The notes under the pieces were generated by a model. It was not told the DNA's origin, did no database searches, and was given only the letters and a program-made list of their open reading frames with translations. 64,000 bases of DNA from Bosea sp. ANAM02 (GTDB taxonomy: Bacteria; Pseudomonadota; Alphaproteobacteria; Rhizobiales; Beijerinckiaceae): positions 2,198,001 through 2,262,000 of the forward strand of contig NZ_AP022848.1 in the NCBI RefSeq assembly GCF_011764485.1, written 5' to 3'. The position numbers were made by a program, and so were the translations under genes. Shown piece after piece: positions 32,677-41,607 of this stretch (position 1 is its first letter; each line of letters opens with the position of its first letter).

Positions 32677-33815
32677 TCGGCCTGTTCTCTCCTCGCCGGC
32701 TCGGCGCGATGCTGGCCAAGGAATTCGTGCAGATGCGGCGCGATCGCATCACCTTCGCGATGATGCTGGCGGTGCCGATCCTCCAGCTCCTGCTCTTCGG
32801 GTATGCGATCAACAACGATCCGCGCGGCCTGCCGGCGGCGATCCTGGCGCTCGGGCAGGATCGCTATACCCGCGCCGTGGTCTCGGCGCTGGAGGTCTCG
32901 AACTATTATCGCTTCGGCGAGCGCCCGCAGAGCGCGGCCGAGGCCGAAAGCCTCATGGCGAAAGGCGAAATCTCCTTCCTCGTCACGATTCCCAGCGATT
33001 TCGGCGCGCGCGTCGAGCGGGCGGACGAGCCGCGCATCCTGGTCGAGGCCGACGCGACCGATCCGGCGGCGGCAAGTGGCGCGGTCTCGGCGCTCGGCAC
33101 CATCGCGAACCGGGCCCTGCAGCGGGCGCAGGGGCGCGAGCCGGTGACCGATCCGGCCGGTGCCAGTGGCGACAGCCTCTCCTTCGTTGTGCACCGGCGC
33201 TACAACCCGGAGAACATCACCCAGTACAACATCGTGCCCGGCCTGCTCGGCGTCATCCTGCAGATGACCATGGTGATGATGACGGCAATGGCGCTGACCC
33301 GCGAGATCGAGCGCGGCACGATGGAGAATCTGCTCGCCATGCCGGCGACGGCGGGTGAGATCATGCTCGGCAAGGTGCTGCCCTATCTCGCGATCGGCGC
33401 GGTGCAGGTCATGATCGTGCTCGGGGCGGCGAAGCTGCTCTTCGCGGTGCCCTTCCTCGGCGGGCTCGGGCTTCTGCTCACCTGCGTGCTGATCTTCGTG
33501 CTGGCGCTGGTCCTGCTCGGCTACACGATCTCGACGGTGGCGCGCACGCAGCTCCAGGCGATGCAGCTCACCTTCTTCTTCTTCCTGCCCTCGCTGATGC
33601 TGTCCGGCTTCATGTTCCCCTTCGCCGGCATGCCGGGCTGGGCGCAGGCGCTGGGCGAACTGTTCCCGCTGACGCATTTCCTGCGGATCATCCGCGCGAT
33701 CATGCTGAAGGGCGCGGGCCTGAGAGATATTGGCGACGAGGTGCTCTATCTCAGCCTGTTCGTGCCGATCTATGCGGGGCTCGCGCTGATGCGGTTCCGG
33801 AGCACGCTGGACTGA
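32673..33815 (+). CDS. ABC-2 type exporter permease (YbhS/YbhR-like)
   Basis: 380 residues. There is one helix near the N-terminus (about 25-45), a periplasmic domain of some 130 residues, then five helices in the C-terminal half, which is the ABC-2 layout. Conserved blocks include YNPENITQYNIVPGLLGVIL, TREIERGTMENLLAMPATAG and TVARTQLQAMQLTFFFFLPS. E. coli has two permeases (YbhS and YbhR); only one is present here, so it probably acts as a homodimer. The start overlaps the ATPase stop (ATGA). Last gene of the operon, converging with pccB. Confidence 0.92.
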   Translation: MIGLFSPRRLGAMLAKEFVQMRRDRITFAMMLAVPILQLLLFGYAINNDPRGLPAAILALGQDRYTRAVVSALEVSNYYRFGERPQSAAEAESLMAKGEISFLVTIPSDFGARVERADEPRILVEADATDPAAASGAVSALGTIANRALQRAQGREPVTDPAGASGDSLSFVVHRRYNPENITQYNIVPGLLGVILQMTMVMMTAMALTREIERGTMENLLAMPATAGEIMLGKVLPYLAIGAVQVMIVLGAAKLLFAVPFLGGLGLLLTCVLIFVLALVLLGYTISTVARTQLQAMQLTFFFFLPSLMLSGFMFPFAGMPGWAQALGELFPLTHFLRIIRAIMLKGAGLRDIGDEVLYLSLFVPIYAGLALMRFRSTLD

Positions 33816-33838
33816 GGGGGCTTCAGATGTGGCGCCAG

Positions 33839-33885
33839 CATTCCGGCGCGCACCGCAGGCATCAGCCTGGAACTTATGAGTACGA
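33839..33885. repeat. Degenerate family D left arm beside a family B element
   Basis: CATTCCGGCGCGCACCGCAG and then CCTGGAACTTATGAGTACGAC align with the left arm of family D at 35679-35718, allowing several substitutions. No right arm is found after the adjoining family B element. It looks like a decayed family D copy that once carried the B insertion. Confidence 0.45.
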
Positions 33886-33895
33886 CGTTTATCGC

Positions 33896-33986
33896 GTCAT
33901 GGTCGGGCTTGTCCCGATCATCCACGTCTTCGCTGATGCAGAGCGGTGTTCAAGACGTGGATGCTCGCCACAAGGGCGAGCATGAC
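33896..33986. repeat. Cloverleaf-like intergenic repeat, family B (copy 2)
   Basis: 91 bp, GTCATGGTCGGGCTTGTCCC to GGGCGAGCATGAC, with the same two hairpins and inner stem as copy 1. It sits between the convergent ABC permease and pccB genes. Confidence 0.85.
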
Positions 33987-34009
33987 GGGGCTGCTCACCC
34001 TTCGTGGCG

Positions 34010-35539
34010 TTACAGCGGGATGTTGTCGTGCTTGCGCCACGGCCGCTCGACGCTCTTGGTGCGGAGCATGGCCAGCGCCCGCGCGATCCGCCGGCGGGTC
34101 GAGTGCGGCATGATCACCTCGTCGATATAGCCGCGCTCGGCCGCGACGAAGGGGGACATGAAGCGGTCCTCGTATTCTTTCGTCTTGGCGGCGATGCCAT
34201 CCGCGTCCATGCCGCGGAAGATGATCTCGACCGCACCCTTGGCGCCCATCACCGCAATCTGCGCCGTCGGCCAGGCATAGTTGACGTCGGCGCCGATATG
34301 CTTGGAGGCCATCACGTCATAGGCGCCGCCGAAGGCCTTGCGCGTGATGATCGTGACCAGCGGCACGGTGCATTCGCTATAGGCGAAGAGCAGCTTGGCG
34401 CCGTGCTTGATCAGGCCGCCATATTCCTGCGCCGTGCCGGGCAGGAAGCCGGGAACGTCAACGAGCGAGACGATCGGGATTTCGAAGGCGTCGCAATAGC
34501 GCACGAAGCGGGCGGCCTTGCGCGAGGCGTCGGAGTCGAGCACGCCGGCCAGCACCATCGGCTGGTTGGCGACGATGCCGACGGTACGGCCTTCGACGCG
34601 GCCGAAGCCGGTGACGATATTGCCGGCATAAGCGGCCTGGATCTCGAAGAAGTCGCCCTCGTCGACCGTCTTCAGGATCAGTTCCTTGATGTCGTAGGGC
34701 TTGTTCGGATTGTCGGGCACGAGCGTGTCGAGGCTCATGTCGACGCGGTCGGGCACGTCGAATGACGGCCATTCCGGAACGCCGGCCGTGTTATTGGCCG
34801 GCAGGAAGTCGAGCAGGCGGCGCACCTGCAGCAGCGCCTCGACGTCGTTCTCGAAGGAGCCGTCGGCGACCGATGACTTGGAGGTATGCACCTTGGCGCC
34901 GCCCAGCTCCTCGGAGGTCACGGTCTCGTTGGTGACGGTCTTCACGACCTCCGGGCCGGTCACGAACATGTAGGAGGTGTCGCGGACCATGAAGATGAAG
35001 TCGGTCATCGCCGGCGAGTAGACGTCGCCGCCGGCGCAGGGGCCCATGATCACCGAGATCTGCGGGATGACGCCGGACGCCTGCACATTCCGCTTGAAGA
35101 CCTCGCCATAGCCGCCGAGCGCCGCGACGCCCTCCTGGATGCGGGCGCCGCCGGCATCGAACAGGCCGACGATGGGCGCGCGCATCTTCAGCGCCATGTC
35201 CTGGATCTTGATGATCTTCTGGGCATGGGTCTCGGAGAGCGAGCCGCCGAAGACGGTGAAGTCCTTGGAGAAGACGAAGACGGTGCGGCCATTGACCGTG
35301 CCCCAGCCGGTGACCACGCCGTCACCGGGGATCTTCTCGGCCTTGTCCATCCCGAAATCGACGGCGCGGTGCTGCACGAACATGTCGAACTCCTCGAAGG
35401 AGTCCTTGTCGAGCAGGAGCTCGATGCGCTCGCGCGCCGTCAGCTTGCCGCGCTTGTGCTGCGCGTCAATGCGGCGTTCGCCGCCACCCTTGCGGGCACC
35501 CTCGCGGCGGGTTTCGAGCTGTTCGAGGATGTCCTTCAT
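34010..35539 (-). CDS. pccB: Propionyl-CoA carboxylase beta chain
   Basis: 509 residues, the expected length for the carboxyltransferase subunit. Blocks in order: [60 protein letters not shown] and [20 protein letters not shown], all typical of PccB. The C-terminal half has [20 protein letters not shown] and [18 protein letters not shown]. The enzyme, with the biotin-carrying PccA, makes methylmalonyl-CoA from propionyl-CoA. pccA is not in the window. The ATG at 35539 begins the conserved [12 protein letters not shown]; an upstream extension is not conserved. Confidence 0.94.
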   Translation of the reverse strand: MKDILEQLETRREGARKGGGERRIDAQHKRGKLTARERIELLLDKDSFEEFDMFVQHRAVDFGMDKAEKIPGDGVVTGWGTVNGRTVFVFSKDFTVFGGSLSETHAQKIIKIQDMALKMRAPIVGLFDAGGARIQEGVAALGGYGEVFKRNVQASGVIPQISVIMGPCAGGDVYSPAMTDFIFMVRDTSYMFVTGPEVVKTVTNETVTSEELGGAKVHTSKSSVADGSFENDVEALLQVRRLLDFLPANNTAGVPEWPSFDVPDRVDMSLDTLVPDNPNKPYDIKELILKTVDEGDFFEIQAAYAGNIVTGFGRVEGRTVGIVANQPMVLAGVLDSDASRKAARFVRYCDAFEIPIVSLVDVPGFLPGTAQEYGGLIKHGAKLLFAYSECTVPLVTIITRKAFGGAYDVMASKHIGADVNYAWPTAQIAVMGAKGAVEIIFRGMDADGIAAKTKEYEDRFMSPFVAAERGYIDEVIMPHSTRRRIARALAMLRTKSVERPWRKHDNIPL

Positions 35540-35678
35540 GGCGGCAGGCTCCCGGCCGGAAATCACGTCTCGAAAGTCGGCTTAAGCGGCCATCGCGCAT
35601 GAGTCCATTGCGACGTTTGCTGAAGCCGGAACCGCAATCATGCGGAAGGCGGGTGATCAGCGACTTCGCGCCATCTTT

Positions 35679-35808
35679 GTCATTCCGGGGTGCGCCGCAG
35701 GCGCGAACCCGGAACCCACGACTTGGTGAATGGTCGCGATTATGCGGTTGCAAGGACATGCCCGGTCGTGGGTTCCGGGTTCTTCGCTGCGCGAAGCCCC
35801 GGAATGAC
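35679..35808. repeat. Intergenic inverted-repeat element, family D (free-standing copy)
   Basis: 130 bp. The left arm 35679-35718 starts GTCATTCCGGGGTGCGCC and ends GGAACCCACGAC. The right arm 35767-35808 is GTCGTGGGTTCCGGGTTCTT and onward to GCCCCGGAATGAC. A central 48 bp does not pair. It lies between the pccB start and the ATP12 stop. Confidence 0.8.
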
Positions 35809-35849
35809 AACGGTTGAGCAAAGCCGATGCAATCAACTGCTTCCGCTAC

Positions 35850-36638
35850 CTAGCCCTTCAGCAGCAGGAGCACGGCCGCGTCGAACTCGCGGCGGCGGAT
35901 GACGCGGCGCTCGGCCGCTTCCTCGTCCTGGCCCCAGATGCCGATCTGGTAGTCCTCGTCGAGATGGGCGGCGTTCCAGGCGTCATCCGGGTCGATCTGC
36001 CCATTCGCCAGTGCCAGCGTGAGGATGGTTGAGCCGGTCAGCGTCATGACGTTATGGGCGCCGGCGAGCGCGAGCGGGGCGGGGATCGTCTCGACCTGCC
36101 GGGCGATCGCCGCGAGCGTTCCCTCCGGCTGCTGCGCGAAGACGACGCCCTCGGCCAGCAGGAAGCGGGCGCCGATCAGCGCTTCAATATCGCCTAGGAT
36201 CCGCTGCCAGACCTGGTTTTGCCGCTCGACCAGCGCCTCGGGTTCGCCGGCACGATAACAGAGAGCGTCCGAGCCGGCATAGCGGACGATCTCGGCGCGC
36301 ACGGCCTCCTGCTGGTCCTCGACACCGTCGAGCGCCGAGTTGACAAGCCGGGTCAGCGGCATCTGCGCGGGGTCGATCCGCTCGGCCTGCGTCTGCCATT
36401 CGGCGGCCAGCGCTTCCGCGACGGGACGGGAGGTCACTGCGAGCGGCTTGCGGGCCGGGGTCCGCGCCGTCCTGCCGTCGAGGGCGACATGGAAGAGGCC
36501 GTCGCGCTCGACGACGCCGGCCTCCTTGTAGAAGCGGGCAGGCAGGGAATTGCGCATCGCCTGCTGGGCGGCGGCGACGGGGTCGGGCTGGCTGGCGCCG
36601 GGCGAGCCGAAGCGGGCGAGGAAATCGTCTGTGGACAT
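35850..36638 (-). CDS. ATP12-family F1-ATPase assembly chaperone
   Basis: 262 residues, no signal peptide. RFYKEAGVVERDGLFHVALD is followed by GRTARTPARKPLAVTSRPVA, the ATP12 opening. EWQTQAERIDPAQMPLTRLV and the later DALCYRAGEPEALVERQNQV, plus TGSTILTLALANGQI and AAHLDEDYQIGIWGQDEEA, are conserved blocks. In mitochondria ATP12 binds the F1 alpha subunit during assembly; alphaproteobacterial relatives are thought to do the same. The gene faces the same way as pccB but is separated from it by a repeat element. Confidence 0.9.
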   Translation of the reverse strand: MSTDDFLARFGSPGASQPDPVAAAQQAMRNSLPARFYKEAGVVERDGLFHVALDGRTARTPARKPLAVTSRPVAEALAAEWQTQAERIDPAQMPLTRLVNSALDGVEDQQEAVRAEIVRYAGSDALCYRAGEPEALVERQNQVWQRILGDIEALIGARFLLAEGVVFAQQPEGTLAAIARQVETIPAPLALAGAHNVMTLTGSTILTLALANGQIDPDDAWNAAHLDEDYQIGIWGQDEEAAERRVIRRREFDAAVLLLLKG

Positions 36639-36680
36639 GGCCCGCCATAGCGCATTCGCGCCCGGCTGGGAAACCGGCGT

Positions 36681-38141
36681 TCAGGCGGCGCGGATCCGGC
36701 CGAGGAACTGGGCGACCTCCGAGTCGAGATGGACCGACTGGCGCGAGAGCTTGTCGGCGGATTCGGCGACATGGCTCGCGGCTTCGTCGGTCTCCGCGGC
36801 GATGCGGCTGACGATGTCGATATGGCCCGCGGCGAAGACGGTTTCGTCGGCGGCGCGCCGGATGATCTGGGCCATGTTGGCGGCCGCGGCGTTCTGCTGC
36901 TCGACCACGGTCGCGACATTGCCGGAGATCTGGTTCAGCGAGCCGACCGTCGTGTTCATGGCATCGATCGCGCCGATCGCCTCTGAGCTGGAGTCGCGAA
37001 TGGCGCCGATCTGGCTCTGGATCTCCTCGGTCGCCCGCCAGGTCTGGTTGGCCAGCGACTTGATCTCCTGGGCGACGATGGTGAAGCCGCCGCCCGAGCG
37101 GCCGAGGCGTGCCGCCTCGATGGAGGCATTGAGCGCCAGCAGGTTGGTATGCTTGGCGATGGTCGAGATCGCGTCGGTGATGTCGCCGATCTGGCCGGCC
37201 TTGCGCGACAATTCGCCGACGGTGTCGAGCACGGCGCGAGCCTGCCGCGTCGTCTCGCCGACGACGCGCGTGGTTTCCGCGACCTGGCGGTCGACCTCGG
37301 CGAAGGAATGCGCCAGCTCTGCCGTGCCCTGCGTGACGGCGACGACGTTGGACGAGGTCTGGCGCGAGGATTGCGAGGCGGCGCTGGAGCGCTCGGAGAC
37401 TTCGAGCGCGCCGGTCTTCATCTGCTGCGAGGCGATGCGCAGCGACTGCACGGAAGCGATGACGTCGCGGGCGATGCCGGCGATCTCGCGCTCGAATTCA
37501 TCGGCGACGGCATGCAGGACCTGGCGACGGACGAGGGCGCCCCGTTCCGTGGTCTCGGCGAGGTCCCGCCTGGCCTCGTCCGCCGCCGCACGGGCAGTAT
37601 CGGCCTCATGGCGCTCGCGTTCGGATATCTCAAGCGATTGGCGCAGCGACCAGACCACCCAGCTCAGGGCGATCGATTGCACGGCCACGATCGCTCCGTG
37701 AAGCAGCACCCGGTCGATCTGGTTGCCGTTGAGGAAGACCACACTCGGCATGACAAGGCTGAAGGCGAGGTGATGCACGACGATGGCGATGGTCGTCGGG
37801 AGGAAAATGCGCCAGTCCAGCCAGCCGGCGAGCACGGCCAGCATGGCGAAGAAATACATGTGCATGTCGGCTTGGTAGGGATGGCCGGCATAGGCATAGA
37901 CCAGCAGCATCACCTGGCCCATGGTCGCGATGCTCGAGATCTGACGCATGATCCAGCCGGTGCGCTCGATGCGCCAGACCATGGTTGCGAGCGTGGCCAG
38001 GGCAATGCCGGCCAGCACGATAGCGGGGCTGTGCAGCGGCGAGGCCGCGGGCGTTCCGATCGCCAGCATGGCGGCGTTCGCCCAGAGGATCGCGATCAGG
38101 CAATGGGAGAAGCGCTCGCGAAAGCGCAGGACCGCGTTCAT
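36681..38141 (-). CDS. Methyl-accepting chemotaxis protein with a six-helix membrane sensor
   Basis: 486 residues. The N-terminal 190 residues form about six hydrophobic helices with only short loops, including [20 protein letters not shown] and [14 protein letters not shown], in which several histidines sit in or near the helices. There is no large periplasmic ligand domain. A linker leads to the cytoplasmic signalling part, with the conserved hairpin tip [20 protein letters not shown] and then [20 protein letters not shown]. The start (ATG at 38141) overlaps the stop of the small upstream gene. The sensor may detect a membrane-soluble or redox cue; that is inference. Confidence 0.92.
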   Translation of the reverse strand: MNAVLRFRERFSHCLIAILWANAAMLAIGTPAASPLHSPAIVLAGIALATLATMVWRIERTGWIMRQISSIATMGQVMLLVYAYAGHPYQADMHMYFFAMLAVLAGWLDWRIFLPTTIAIVVHHLAFSLVMPSVVFLNGNQIDRVLLHGAIVAVQSIALSWVVWSLRQSLEISERERHEADTARAAADEARRDLAETTERGALVRRQVLHAVADEFEREIAGIARDVIASVQSLRIASQQMKTGALEVSERSSAASQSSRQTSSNVVAVTQGTAELAHSFAEVDRQVAETTRVVGETTRQARAVLDTVGELSRKAGQIGDITDAISTIAKHTNLLALNASIEAARLGRSGGGFTIVAQEIKSLANQTWRATEEIQSQIGAIRDSSSEAIGAIDAMNTTVGSLNQISGNVATVVEQQNAAAANMAQIIRRAADETVFAAGHIDIVSRIAAETDEAASHVAESADKLSRQSVHLDSEVAQFLGRIRAA

Positions 38142-38440
38142 CGACTGCTCCCGGTGCAGAGCCGGGCGAAGGCGGCATCGATGACAAGCCAGGCGCCGGC
38201 TCCATAGAGCGCCGAAACGAAGCCGTCGCGCTCTCCCATCGTGAATGCGACGGAGGAGCCGGCATCGATCTGCAGGAGGCTGCCGCTCGCCCCGGTCACG
38301 GCCTGCGCGATTTCGGCCGATGCGGTTCCGGCGGGAAAATAAGCGGCGATCGGACGTCCGGGTACCGGCCAGGCCGCAATCAGAAGCGCGGCCACCGCCA
38401 TCGCGATGCCGCAGACCAGGCCGAAGCCGATCTCGCGCAT
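38138..38440 (-). CDS. Small exported protein coupled to the chemoreceptor gene
   Basis: 100 residues. An N-terminal hydrophobic stretch ([19 protein letters not shown]) serves as anchor or signal peptide. The remaining 75 residues contain [20 protein letters not shown] and [15 protein letters not shown] and would lie in the periplasm. The stop overlaps the chemoreceptor start by 4 bp (ATGA), so both are made together. No family is recognised. Because the chemoreceptor lacks a periplasmic domain, this protein is a possible partner, but that is a guess from position. Confidence 0.65.
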   Translation of the reverse strand: MREIGFGLVCGIAMAVAALLIAAWPVPGRPIAAYFPAGTASAEIAQAVTGASGSLLQIDAGSSVAFTMGERDGFVSALYGAGAWLVIDAAFARLCTGSSR

Positions 38441-38556
38441 TATGTCCCCCCGGTTGTCCGATCATGAGATGGAAACCTAGACGGGCAGATTACGGAGGCC
38501 GGCTTTATGCTTGGTAAATCGCCTCGCTAACCTTGCGGCATGCCGGCGAGATCGCT

Positions 38557-39555
38557 TCAGGCGCCGAAGCGGTCCTGCCAGGCGGGCCGGGCACCGGCGA
38601 AGGGCAGGGCCGTCGCCGCATGGACGCCGCGTGCGACGGCACGGGCCAGCACATCGGCGGCGGTGGCGCAGAGCTCGGTCATCGCGAAAGCGTCCGAAGG
38701 CGCGCCGCCGTAACCGGTCGCCGCGGCGAAGACGATGTCGCCGTCGAGCGGCGCATGAACAGGGCGCAGGGCGCGCGCAAGGCCGTCATGAGCAGCGAGC
38801 GCGAGGCGGCGGGCCTGCGGCCTGGTCAGGACGGCATCGGTGGCGACGAGGGCGATCGTGGTGTTCTGGCCGGTGCCGCCCTTGAAGCGCAGCGCGGTAT
38901 CGGCCAGCGTGATCGCCGCAGGCCAGCCGAGGCCGCCGAACTCGCCGTCGCGCTCATAGGGCGCCGCCCAGAAATGCGGGCCGTCGCCGATCGTAGCGCT
39001 GCCGACGGCATTGACCGCGACGAGCGCACCGACGACATGGCCGGTGGCGGCGCGAGCGCTCGCCGAGCCGAGGCCGCCTTTCAGCGTCGCGGTGGTCGCG
39101 CCGTAGCCGGCACCGGCGCTGCCGAGCGCGAAGCTGGCGGCTGCTGCGGCGGCAGCCTCGGCGCCGAGCCGGGCATAGGGCGTCCCCCCGTCGCCGCGGG
39201 CCCAGGGCTTCTCGCCACCATTCATCAGGTCGAACAGGATCGCCTGCGGGACGATCGGGACGCGGAAGGCGCCGACCTGAAAGCCGCGCCCCTCCTGCGC
39301 CAGCCAGCGCATCACGCCGTCGGCGGCGCCCAATCCCCAGGCGGAGCCGCCGGAGAGCACGATCGCGTCGACATGCTCGACGGTCATTTCGGGGTCGAGC
39401 AGGGCGGTGTCGCGGGTGCCGGGCGCGCCGCCGAGCACGGCGGCGGAGGCGACGGTCGGGCGATCGAAGATCGCGGCGGTGACGCCGGTCGCCGCCGCAG
39501 CGTCATGCGCCTGGCCGACGCGCAGGCCGCGGACATCGGTGATGAGATTCTGCAT
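38557..39555 (-). CDS. P1-family peptidase (DmpA / L-aminopeptidase-D-esterase type)
   Basis: 332 residues. ITDVRGLRVGQAHDAAAATG and VEHVDAIVLSGGSAWGLGAA (about 59-78) are the standard opening and SGGSA block of this family. Autocleavage in DmpA-like enzymes occurs before a catalytic Ser/Thr; here GGTGQNTTIALVATDAVLT (about 223-241) holds the NTTI position used for that. These enzymes self-process into alpha and beta chains and act on N-terminal D- or beta-amino acids. Without signal peptide it is cytoplasmic. It stands alone, divergent from the Spy-like gene at 39731. Confidence 0.9.
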   Translation of the reverse strand: MQNLITDVRGLRVGQAHDAAAATGVTAAIFDRPTVASAAVLGGAPGTRDTALLDPEMTVEHVDAIVLSGGSAWGLGAADGVMRWLAQEGRGFQVGAFRVPIVPQAILFDLMNGGEKPWARGDGGTPYARLGAEAAAAAAASFALGSAGAGYGATTATLKGGLGSASARAATGHVVGALVAVNAVGSATIGDGPHFWAAPYERDGEFGGLGWPAAITLADTALRFKGGTGQNTTIALVATDAVLTRPQARRLALAAHDGLARALRPVHAPLDGDIVFAAATGYGGAPSDAFAMTELCATAADVLARAVARGVHAATALPFAGARPAWQDRFGA

Positions 39556-39730
39556 GGAGAGACCCGATGGCGAACCGAATCGCGCTGGCGGCGTTGTCGC
39601 TACATTACGATCTTTTCATGCGCTGGCCATTGCCGGGTCAGGCCCGCAGGATCAGGTTCACGCTATCGCCAATCGGCTTCGAGACCCGCTGCGCGACGCT
39701 TCGACTGGACTGCTCCAAGGAGATTGCCCC

Positions 39731-40372
39731 GTGAAACCCATTGCCATCATCGCCGCATCCTCCATCGCCATGCTCGCCGGCAGCTTCGCCCTGGCGCAGC
39801 CGCAGCCCGTGCCGCCGGCCGGCGGGGACCAGAAGCAGGAGCGCTCTGAGAGTCGCGAGCAGCGGCGCGAGGAATGGCGCGAGCGCCGGGCCGAGCGCGC
39901 CAAGGCGCGGCTTGACGAGCGCCTCGCCAAGGTCCGCGACGAACTCAAGCTCAAGCCGGAACAGACGGCTCTCTTCGACAAGGTGGAGGAACTGGTGAAG
40001 CAGCGTAGCGCCGAGCGCGGCGAGCGCTGGAACCAGATGCGCGAGCGGCGCGAGGCGCTGCGCCATGCCGATCTGATGGAGCGGCTCGATGCGGCCGCCA
40101 CCCGGCAGGGCGAGCGCGCGGCCCGTTCCAAGGAACTGGCCGATGCCGTGCGCCCGCTCTGGACGACGCTCAGCGACGAGCAGAAGACGGTGCTGCGCCG
40201 CTCGGTGCGCGAAGCCATGGCGGAGGGGCGCGAGCGCTTCCGCGAGATGCGCGCCTGGCGTGGCGGCTGGCACGACGACGATCGTGGCGACCGTTGGGAA
40301 CGGGGCGACCGCGGCGGGCGCAGGCACTGGCGCGATCGCGATGATCGTCGCGACGATCGCAACTACGATTGA
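39731..40372 (+). CDS. Periplasmic LTxxQ (Spy/CpxP-like) protein
   Basis: 213 residues starting with GTG 7 bases after AAGGAG. A signal peptide (MKPIAIIAASSIAMLAGSFA) leads to a highly charged helical protein. LKLKPEQTALFDKVEELVKQ and TLSDEQKTVLRRSVREAMAE carry the two LTxxQ-like motifs. The C-terminus is very rich in Arg, Asp and Gly (DDRGDRWERGDRGGRRHW). Spy-like proteins are periplasmic chaperones or stress sensors; a role in envelope stress is inferred from family only. A GC-rich hairpin 35 bp downstream ends the unit. Confidence 0.82.
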   Translation: MKPIAIIAASSIAMLAGSFALAQPQPVPPAGGDQKQERSESREQRREEWRERRAERAKARLDERLAKVRDELKLKPEQTALFDKVEELVKQRSAERGERWNQMRERREALRHADLMERLDAAATRQGERAARSKELADAVRPLWTTLSDEQKTVLRRSVREAMAEGRERFREMRAWRGGWHDDDRGDRWERGDRGGRRHWRDRDDRRDDRNYD

Positions 40373-40406
40373 GCGCCGAACTCACGCTATCGTCTGATCG
40401 GTACAA

Positions 40407-40432
40407 GGGGCTGCGCCTGGGAGGCGCGGCCC
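40407..40432 (+). terminator. Intrinsic terminator after the Spy-like gene
   Basis: GGGGCTGCGCC pairs with GGCGCGGCCCC (one G-T pair) over a short loop, followed by TCTTGTCT. It lies 35 bp after the stop of the Spy-like gene. Confidence 0.6.
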
Positions 40433-40467
40433 CTCTTGTCTGAATTAAGCTACCGGTTCTGTTCGAT

Positions 40468-40504
40468 GGATACCCGCTCTTCGCTTCGTTCCGGCCGGGA
40501 TGAC
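40468..40504. repeat. Fragment of a family A-like repeat end
   Basis: TACCCGCTCTTCGCTTCGTT followed by CCGGCCGGGATGAC resembles the right end of family A at 4198-4233 (CTCCGCTTCGCTTCGTCCGG then GACGACC). Only one end is present, so this is likely a remnant. Confidence 0.4.
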
Positions 40505-40546
40505 CCACGCATTTTTCACGACGATCGGCACCTGTCGATGCCGGCT

Positions 40547-40789
40547 TCAGGTGCCAACGGCGTCCGAGACACATTTCTTGGTGAAGCTGGCCTTGGCGGC
40601 GCCGGCCAGCTTCCTGTCGGCGGCCTGCTTGTCGCAAGCCATGCCGGCGTCCTTCTCGCATTTGGTCAGGAAGCTCGTCTTGGCCGCGCCCGCCAGCTTT
40701 TTGTCAGAAGCCTGAAGGTTGCAGCTTTGCGCCTGGGCGGCGCCGGCCATGCAGCACAGGGCGATGGCCGTCAGCAGAAGTCTTGTCAT
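40547..40789 (-). CDS. PsiF-repeat secreted protein
   Basis: 80 residues. A signal peptide (MTRLLLTAIALCCMAGAAQA) is followed by two near-identical units of about 28 residues: CNLQASDKKLAGAAKTSFLT-KC and CDKQAADRKLAGAAKASFTK-KC. This CxxQAxxKxLxGxAxxxFxxxC pattern is the PsiF repeat, named after a phosphate-starvation-inducible E. coli protein. The four repeat cysteines could form two disulfides in the periplasm. Function is unknown. No Pho-box-like site was seen upstream. Confidence 0.85.
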   Translation of the reverse strand: MTRLLLTAIALCCMAGAAQAQSCNLQASDKKLAGAAKTSFLTKCEKDAGMACDKQAADRKLAGAAKASFTKKCVSDAVGT

Positions 40790-40989
40790 GCGAATCTCCT
40801 CTCGGGAACGATGACGCTACGCCAACCCGTGTCCGGGAGATACGGGGAAGAATGGTGTCGCCCCGGTTTCGCCAAAATTCCTAACATGCAGATTTTAAAA
40901 GGAATTCAGCTATTTACCATATCCATTCAGGTTGGATTCACAGCTCGCCGTTTACGCTTTGTCAGTGATTGCGATGCGAAAGGTGAACC

Positions 40990-41142
40990 ATGAAGCAGAC
41001 ATGGTCATGCTGGGCGATGCGGGCCTTCATCGGTTCCGTCTTCATCCTCTGCCTGTTCGGACCCTATGCGCTGTCGATCCTGATCGGTTGCCTGGGGGTG
41101 GGCTGCTACTTCTTCCGCAACGAGGTCGGCTCGCATCTCTGA
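40990..41142 (+). CDS. Small membrane protein (50 residues)
   Basis: The ATG at 40990 follows AAAGGTGA at ideal distance and opens a 50-codon frame ending in TGA. The product begins MKQTWSCWAMRAFIGSVFIL and continues with one or two hydrophobic helices (LCLFGPYALSILIGCLGVGC) before a short charged tail (RNEVGSHL). Four cysteines lie in or near the membrane segments. No family is recognised. Length is below common annotation cut-offs, so it may be missing from standard annotations. The AT-rich 200 bp upstream (40790-40989) probably carries its promoter. Confidence 0.6.
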   Translation: MKQTWSCWAMRAFIGSVFILCLFGPYALSILIGCLGVGCYFFRNEVGSHL

Positions 41143-41184
41143 GCCGTCGTACGGTCCGCTTCCCATTCCGGCCCCAGGCCGACC

Positions 41185-41469
41185 CTACCTGATCCGGCGC
41201 AGGTGGCAGGTCTTCGCCCTGCCGCCGCGGCCATCCGAGCGCCAGACGCAGCCCGAGCGAGAGGGCGTGCGGTCATAGAGATAAATCTCAGCGCGTCGCT
41301 TCCGGTTGAAGCTCTGATGCGAGAAGTCGTGCCCGCCGACGCGCACATTGCGTCCGAAGCGGACCTCGGCCGAAGCAGCCGATGAGAGCACCACGTTCCA
41401 CCCGACAGTCATGGCGAGCAGGCACGCGATGCTCGCCAGCGCGCAGGGCATCGTTTTCAGAGCCTTCAT
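41185..41469 (-). CDS. Small secreted basic protein, hypothetical
   Basis: 94 residues. A long N-terminal hydrophobic region (ALASIACLLAMTVGWNVVLSSAASA) looks like a signal peptide ending at ASA. The mature part of about 60 residues is strongly basic (RKRRAEIYLYDRTPSRSGCV, then RGGRAKTCHLRRIR) with two cysteines. No family is recognised. It follows the ribosomal protein S4 terminator on the same strand but is a separate unit. Confidence 0.6.
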   Translation of the reverse strand: MKALKTMPCALASIACLLAMTVGWNVVLSSAASAEVRFGRNVRVGGHDFSHQSFNRKRRAEIYLYDRTPSRSGCVWRSDGRGGRAKTCHLRRIR

Positions 41470-41539
41470 GATATCTCCCGATCATGATCGAAGGCGACAG
41501 AGCTTGCCGTCAACTCCGTTGCAGGCCCGGAACGAAAAA

Positions 41540-41564
41540 GGGGACGGCCCGAAGGCCATCCCCT
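41540..41564 (-). terminator. Intrinsic terminator of rpsD
   Basis: On the minus strand AGGGGATGGCC and GGCCGTCCCCT form a stem (one mismatch) with TTCG in the loop, followed by TTTTTCG. It begins about 44 bp after the rpsD stop. Confidence 0.75.
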
Positions 41565-41607
41565 GAATATCGTCCCGGCCTCGAAAGGCGAGGGGCGTTG
41601 CCGCCGA

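Noticed and set aside
33896..33986. Family B cloverleaf-like element considered as a tRNA gene
   Set aside because: It has no CCA-adjacent acceptor stem of 7 bp, no T-loop GTTCRA motif, and the inner stem loop is too variable to be an anticodon arm; the same sequence recurs in five intergenic sites.
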